From Klebsiella pneumoniae (lineage in GTDB: Bacteria > Pseudomonadota > Gammaproteobacteria > Ga0077536), in NCBI GenBank assembly GCA_945873015.1, contig CAMCBY010000117.1, positions 1 through 9,679 of the forward strand: 9,679 bases of DNA, given 5' to 3'. Positions within the stretch are counted from its first letter, which is position 1. The number at the start of each line of letters is the position of its first letter. A model generated the notes under the pieces. That model saw nothing but the letters and a program-made list of their open reading frames with translations, searched no databases and was not told the DNA's origin. Shown piece after piece: positions 5,880 through 9,679 of this stretch. A program made the position numbers and the translations under genes.

Positions 5880-8021
5880 TCAAGCCGGCGCCTTGAACGG
5901 CAAGCGCCGCCAGCGCTGACCGCTGGCGGCGAACAGAGCATTGGCCAAGGCCGGTGCCAACGGCGGCACCGCCGGCTCGCCCACACCACTCGGCCGTTCC
6001 GCAGACGGCACGATATGCACCTCGACCCGCGGCATCTGCGCCATACGCAGCACCGGGTAACTATCAAAATTTCCCTGTTCGACCACACCCTCGGCGAGGC
6101 TTAACTCGCCGCTCAAGGCCGCTGACAGGGCATATCCCACGCCGCCCTCCATCTGTGCGCGCACCACATCGGGATTGACCGCCACCCCGCAGTCCACCGC
6201 CACCGTGACTTTTTCGACCTTGAAGCTGCCGCCGGCGACGGTGCTGACCTCGACCACTTCCGCGACCCAGGTGCCGAACGAGCGATGCACGGCGATACCA
6301 CGCCCTTGCCCGGCCGGCAGTGGGCTGCCCCAGCCGCATTTTTCCGCGGCGAGATTCAAGACCGCGAGGCGTCGTTTATCGTCGGGTAACAGACTGCGGC
6401 GCAAGACCAGCGGATCCTGGCCTGCCGCATGGGCGAGTTCGTCGATGAAGGATTCGACGGCGAACGCGGTATGGGTATGGCCGACCGAGCGCCACCACAA
6501 GACCGGCACGCCCAGCACCGGCACATGGGCTTCGACCGCGAGGTTGGCGATACGATAGGGCAGATCCGAGGCGCCCTCATGGATGGTCTTATCGAGCTTG
6601 TCGCCGCGCATACCATCGCCGCCCCACAGTGACTGGCACACGATACGTTGCTGCCAGGCCAGCACCTGCCCTTGTTTGTCCAGCGCGCCACGCAAAGCAT
6701 GGGTCGCGGCAGGGCGATAACGACCACCGCGCATGTCGTCCTCGCGGGTCCATTGCAATTTGAGCGGTCGTCCATCGCCGAGCGCCTTGGCTATACGCAC
6801 AGTCTCCAACACATAACCGGCGCCAAGATCGGCGCGCCGCCCGAACGAGCCGCCAGCGAACAACTGGTTAATCTTGACGCGCTCGGCTTCGCCGCCGAGC
6901 AGGGCGGCGACCTTGGCCTGATCGCTGGTCAGGGATTGTGCGCCGTACCACAGCTCGCAACCCTGCTTGCCGAGTTGTGCAACGCAATTCATGGGCTCAA
7001 GCGCGGCGTGGGCCAGATAGGGCAGTTCGTAGAGTGCTTCGATCACCGTGGCGGCACTGTCAAAAGCGCGGCTCACATCGCCATCGTTACGCAACACCTG
7101 GCCGGGTTGGGCGCTCAGAGTTTTGTATTGCGCGCGCAGTGCGGTGCTGTCCACCGTCACCGCCTGACTCTCGTTCCATTCCACCACCAGCGCCTCGCGT
7201 CCGCGCTGCGCCGCCCAGAAGGAGTCGGCCACCACCGCCACGCCTTCGTCCATACGGATAACGGCATGGACGCCCGGCACGGCGCGCGCCGCGCCGTCGT
7301 CGACCTTGGCCGGTGTCGCGCCAAAGCGCGGCGGATGCATGATCAGCGCGGTGCGCATGCCGGGCAGGCGCACATCGATGGTGTATTGCGCCTCGCCGCG
7401 ACTCTTGGCATTGACGTCAGTACGCGGCAGGTCGTGCCCGATGTAAACAAACTCGCGGGCCTCTTTGAGGCGTATCTCGCCGGGCACCGGCACCTGTGCG
7501 GCGGCTGCACTCAGCGCGCCGAAACCGCTCTCGCGCTGGCTCGCGCTGTGGCGCACGCGGCCCTTGGCGACCGTGATCTCCGTCGCTGGCACTTGCCATT
7601 GTGTGGCGGCCGCAGTGACCAGCATGGCGCGCGCCGCAGCGCCCGCCTCGCGCATCTGCAGCCACGCATTGTTAATCGAAGAACTGCCGCCGGTGCCCTG
7701 GGTCGTGCCCCAGTTGAGATTGTTGTAGCGACTCGCATCGGCAGGTGCCGCTTCAATGCGCACCTGCGCCCAATCGGCGTCGAGTTCTTCGGCGAGCAAG
7801 GTCGCGAGACCGGTGTGCACGCCCTGACCCATTTCGAGATGTTTGGCGATCACCGTCACGCTGTCGTCGCTGGCGATACGCACGAAGGCATTGGGCGCGA
7901 ACGGCTCTGCGCTTGCTGCGTGCGCAGCGCCGATGCGCACACCAAGCAACAAGCCGCCGCTCGCCGCAAGACCTGCTTTCAGAAAGTCGCGACGATCGAG
8001 TTTGATCGGTGGTGTATGCAT
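5880..8021 (-). CDS. IorB-like molybdopterin-binding subunit, xanthine oxidase family
   Basis: This encodes 713 residues, near the usual length of isoquinoline 1-oxidoreductase beta-type subunits. A twin-arginine signal (LDRRDFLKAG, Arg10-Arg11, followed by a hydrophobic stretch to about residue 37) predicts periplasmic export of the folded, cofactor-loaded enzyme. Family marks include HLEMGQGVHTG (61-71), a Gly/Ser-rich cofactor loop (GTTQGTGGSSS, 105-115), LFAGGSFGRR (387-396) and GVGEPAVPP (679-687). Glu682 in the last motif is the expected catalytic base of molybdenum hydroxylases. These enzymes hydroxylate N-heterocycles or oxidise aldehydes using water and pass electrons to a small 2Fe-2S subunit (IorA type) and on to cytochrome c. 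No such 2Fe-2S gene is visible, and there is no C-terminal cytochrome fusion. It is the last gene of the minus-strand operon, 22 nt after the P450. The substrate is unknown and may not be isoquinoline. Confidence 0.88.
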   Translation of the reverse strand: MHTPPIKLDRRDFLKAGLAASGGLLLGVRIGAAHAASAEPFAPNAFVRIASDDSVTVIAKHLEMGQGVHTGLATLLAEELDADWAQVRIEAAPADASRYNNLNWGTTQGTGGSSSINNAWLQMREAGAAARAMLVTAAATQWQVPATEITVAKGRVRHSASQRESGFGALSAAAAQVPVPGEIRLKEAREFVYIGHDLPRTDVNAKSRGEAQYTIDVRLPGMRTALIMHPPRFGATPAKVDDGAARAVPGVHAVIRMDEGVAVVADSFWAAQRGREALVVEWNESQAVTVDSTALRAQYKTLSAQPGQVLRNDGDVSRAFDSAATVIEALYELPYLAHAALEPMNCVAQLGKQGCELWYGAQSLTSDQAKVAALLGGEAERVKINQLFAGGSFGRRADLGAGYVLETVRIAKALGDGRPLKLQWTREDDMRGGRYRPAATHALRGALDKQGQVLAWQQRIVCQSLWGGDGMRGDKLDKTIHEGASDLPYRIANLAVEAHVPVLGVPVLWWRSVGHTHTAFAVESFIDELAHAAGQDPLVLRRSLLPDDKRRLAVLNLAAEKCGWGSPLPAGQGRGIAVHRSFGTWVAEVVEVSTVAGGSFKVEKVTVAVDCGVAVNPDVVRAQMEGGVGYALSAALSGELSLAEGVVEQGNFDSYPVLRMAQMPRVEVHIVPSAERPSGVGEPAVPPLAPALANALFAASGQRWRRLPFKAPA

Positions 8022-8029
8022 GGCAGTGA

Positions 8030-8033
8030 CTCC
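8030..8033 (-). promoter_or_regulatory. ribosome binding site of the IorB-like gene
   Basis: On the minus strand GGAG lies 8 nt before the ATG at 8019-8021. It falls in the 22-nt gap after the P450 stop and supports both the chosen start and cotranscription with the P450. Confidence 0.65.
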
Positions 8034-8043
8034 GCAGCGCTTG

Positions 8044-9237
8044 TTACCAGCGCAAATAGAGATTTTTCATGGTGCGCAACTGACCGCTCTCATAGACCGG
8101 TTCGGTGCCGGGTGCGAGTTCGAAATTCGGTATACGCTTTAAAAATTCTTCGACCGCAACGCGGATCTCGAGTCTGGCCAGATGTTCGCCCAGGCAACGA
8201 TGCGGGCCGACGCCGAAAGCGGTGTGCACCACTTCCTGACGTTCGATATCGAAACGCTCGGGTTGGCTGCACACTTCCGGGTCGCGCGACGCAGCGGCAT
8301 AGTTCAGCGCCACACGATCGCCGGCCTTAAGTTGTTCGCCGGCCACTTCACAATCCTGTCGCACGCTGCGACCGACCGCGACCACCGGCGCATACAGGCG
8401 CACGGTTTCTTCGACGGCGGTGTGCATACGCAGAGGGTCGCGGGCCAGCGCCGCGCGTATTGTCGGGTCCGTCGCCAAAGCATAGATGGCGCCCGAGATA
8501 GCGTGGGTGGTGGTGGCGAGACCGGCGAACACCACGTCCAGCACCACATGCACTTTGTCGTCCCACGAGCAGGGTGCGCCGTCTTTTTCGACACCGGCGA
8601 GGATCACATCGACGATGTCACCGCCGCGCGACGGCTCGCGGGCGCGGTTCTCGAGAAAGCCCTGCAGATAGCTGTAAACACGGCCGAACGCATCGGCGCG
8701 TTTGTCCATCGGCCCGAAAGAATAGATGTCGATGTCGTTGAACAAGGTCGGCAGTTCGGCGACCGGCACCGGCAGAATGTGTTTGAACAGAATCAAACCA
8801 GGCAATTGCGCGGCGAAGTCGGCGACAAATTCACATTCACCGCGCGCCGCAAAACGTTCGACCAGTTCGGCTGCGTAGGCCCGTGCCGGCGCTTCAAGCT
8901 CGTTGACTGCTCCGGCAGTGAAAAAACTGTTCAATACACGGCGCCATTCGGTGTGATAGGGCGGGTCGAGATCCTCGGGCAGAATCGCGATATTGCCCTC
9001 CGGCGGATTCAGCATCCAGCCATCGGCACTGCTGAAGGTGCGCCAGTCCATCGCGCAGCGGCGCACATCGCGGTAGCGGTTGAAGACGCGATAGCCGGGC
9101 CCGACCGTGCTGTGGGCGACGGGACACTTCGCCACCAGATGTCCCAATACATCCTCGAAGCGTGTCGCAAACAGCGGGTCGTCGATGTCGAATGCGCGCT
9201 CGAGATGTTCGAGCCCTTGTTCTCCCTGTGCACTCAT
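8044..9237 (-). CDS. cytochrome P450 (bacterial class I type)
   Basis: This encodes 397 residues from the ATG at 9235-9237, a typical soluble bacterial P450. The heme-binding loop is textbook: FGVGPHRCLGEHLAR, with Cys348 as the thiolate ligand. The K-helix ExxR is Glu277-Thr-Val-Arg280, and the C-helix region HTEWRRVLNSFF (from residue 95) carries the usual heme-propionate contacts. The I-helix reads AGLATT (238-243): the conserved Thr is present (Thr242), but the preceding Asp/Glu of the family pattern is Ala241 (codon GCC at 8515-8517). Such enzymes insert one oxygen from O2 into a C-H bond using electrons from a ferredoxin and reductase, neither of which is encoded here. It lies between a Rieske oxygenase and an IorB-like gene, which suggests catabolism of a hydrophobic compound rather than drug detoxification. 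A start at a TTG six codons upstream is possible but disfavoured. Confidence 0.93.
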   Translation of the reverse strand: MSAQGEQGLEHLERAFDIDDPLFATRFEDVLGHLVAKCPVAHSTVGPGYRVFNRYRDVRRCAMDWRTFSSADGWMLNPPEGNIAILPEDLDPPYHTEWRRVLNSFFTAGAVNELEAPARAYAAELVERFAARGECEFVADFAAQLPGLILFKHILPVPVAELPTLFNDIDIYSFGPMDKRADAFGRVYSYLQGFLENRAREPSRGGDIVDVILAGVEKDGAPCSWDDKVHVVLDVVFAGLATTTHAISGAIYALATDPTIRAALARDPLRMHTAVEETVRLYAPVVAVGRSVRQDCEVAGEQLKAGDRVALNYAAASRDPEVCSQPERFDIERQEVVHTAFGVGPHRCLGEHLARLEIRVAVEEFLKRIPNFELAPGTEPVYESGQLRTMKNLYLRW

Positions 9238-9244
9238 CGCGTCA

Positions 9245-9250
9245 TTCCTC
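9245..9250 (-). promoter_or_regulatory. ribosome binding site setting the P450 start
   Basis: The minus strand reads GAGGAA here, 7 nt before the ATG at 9235-9237. The site lies inside the extension that a TTG start at 9253-9255 would create, so the ATG is the better start and the protein has 397 rather than 403 residues. Confidence 0.75.
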
Positions 9251-9268
9251 GTCAATCTGTCTGTTCGT

Positions 9269-9679
9269 TCAACGCGCGGCGCCGGCCATGAGGCGCGCGA
9301 TGGTGTTGTGATAGTTCTGCACCGCCGGCTCGTTGCGGCCGAACAGAAACTCGCGATTGGCGCCGGACTTCAAACCATCCTGGATAGTGCGCCCGACCGC
9401 GTAGTCTTCGTCACGCACCGCCTGCAGCACCATGTTGCTGAACAGTTGTGACGCTGCGTGTTGTTCTTCGCTGACCGGCGGGTTGGCCACCAGCACGGTC
9501 TGGCGGGTGATGGTGGAGGAGGGCGTCGGACCCGGAAAAATCTGACTGACCAGGCAATGATCGCCGAGGATGCCGGACACCGACAGATTCGGAAAACAGT
9601 TGTGGATGAGACGGATGTGTTGGTCCACTTCCCACTTCGATTCCGCTTGGCCGACCAGCTCGGCCAGGGTCTTGCGCCC
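9269..9679 (-). CDS. Rieske ring-hydroxylating oxygenase alpha subunit, C-terminal part
   Basis: This is the 3' end of a gene that runs off the right edge of the window; 136 codons before the stop are visible. The reading frame is open to the last base, so the internal GTG at 9626-9628 is not the start. The fragment matches the C-terminal end of the catalytic (SRPBCC-like) domain of aromatic ring-hydroxylating oxygenase alpha subunits. It has a strand segment around HNCFPNLSVSG, then SQIFPGPTPSSTITRQTVLV, a helix with DEDYAVGRTIQDGLKSG, and FGRNEPAVQNYHNTI at the end. One of the acidic residues in DED is probably the carboxylate ligand of the mononuclear iron. The Rieske 2Fe-2S domain and iron histidines would lie outside the window. 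The full enzyme would activate O2 at the iron for di- or mono-oxygenation. It is the first visible gene of the minus-strand operon, 31 nt before the P450. Confidence 0.82.
   Translation of the reverse strand, partial: GRKTLAELVGQAESKWEVDQHIRLIHNCFPNLSVSGILGDHCLVSQIFPGPTPSSTITRQTVLVANPPVSEEQHAASQLFSNMVLQAVRDEDYAVGRTIQDGLKSGANREFLFGRNEPAVQNYHNTIARLMAGAAR

Noticed and set aside
6648..8330. 560-codon plus-strand open frame opposite the IorB-like and P450 genes
   Set aside because: It crosses from one real minus-strand gene into another and shows only low-complexity His/Arg/Ala-rich sequence. Both opposing genes have clear motifs and ribosome binding sites.
8182..9291. 369-codon plus-strand open frame opposite the P450
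   Set aside because: It is a shadow of the P450, whose heme loop and ExxR motif are unmistakable on the other strand.

Overview
The window is GC-rich, and its reading frames strongly prefer G or C at the third codon position. It carries a Tat-exported molybdenum hydroxylase, a Rieske oxygenase, a cytochrome P450 and a protein with a VPLPA/PEP-CTERM-type sorting tail. That mix points to a chromosomal segment of an environmental proteobacterium, most likely a gammaproteobacterium that degrades hydrophobic organic compounds. The taxonomic placement is inference from gene content only. I see no tRNA, rRNA, CRISPR array, insertion sequence or phage gene.

Layout. Positions 1-239 hold no gene; they contain a strong GC hairpin (33-57) and an 18-bp operator-like inverted repeat (76-93). 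A small lipoprotein gene (240-440) follows, then two hairpins (449-506). Next is a compact plus-strand group: a cupin with a lysine/alanine-rich tail (551-1084), a glutathione S-transferase (1109-1744), a second, unusually long GST-like protein (1772-2878) and a DMT/EamA transporter (2878-3756). Gaps here are 24-27 nt, and the last junction is a one-base stop/start overlap, so this looks like one operon. A minus-strand MFS transporter (3758-4987) ends one base from the EamA stop. A 289-bp divergent intergenic region separates the MFS gene from a plus-strand secreted protein with a PEP-CTERM-like tail (5277-5864).

The right third is a minus-strand catabolic operon. In transcription order it holds the C-terminal part of a Rieske-type ring-hydroxylating oxygenase alpha subunit (9269-9679, cut by the window edge), a cytochrome P450 (8044-9237) and an IorB-like molybdopterin-binding subunit (5880-8021). 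Gaps are 31 and 22 nt. Three different oxygen-inserting or hydroxylating enzyme types in one transcription unit suggest stepwise oxidation of an aromatic, terpenoid or steroid-like substrate. The substrate cannot be read from the sequence.

The most notable points are a P450 whose I-helix acidic residue is replaced by alanine, an IorB-type subunit with no 2Fe-2S partner gene in view, and a cupin with a four-histidine metal site and a histone-H1-like tail. I do not see convincing evidence of a wholly new system; most of the window is recognisable accessory metabolism.
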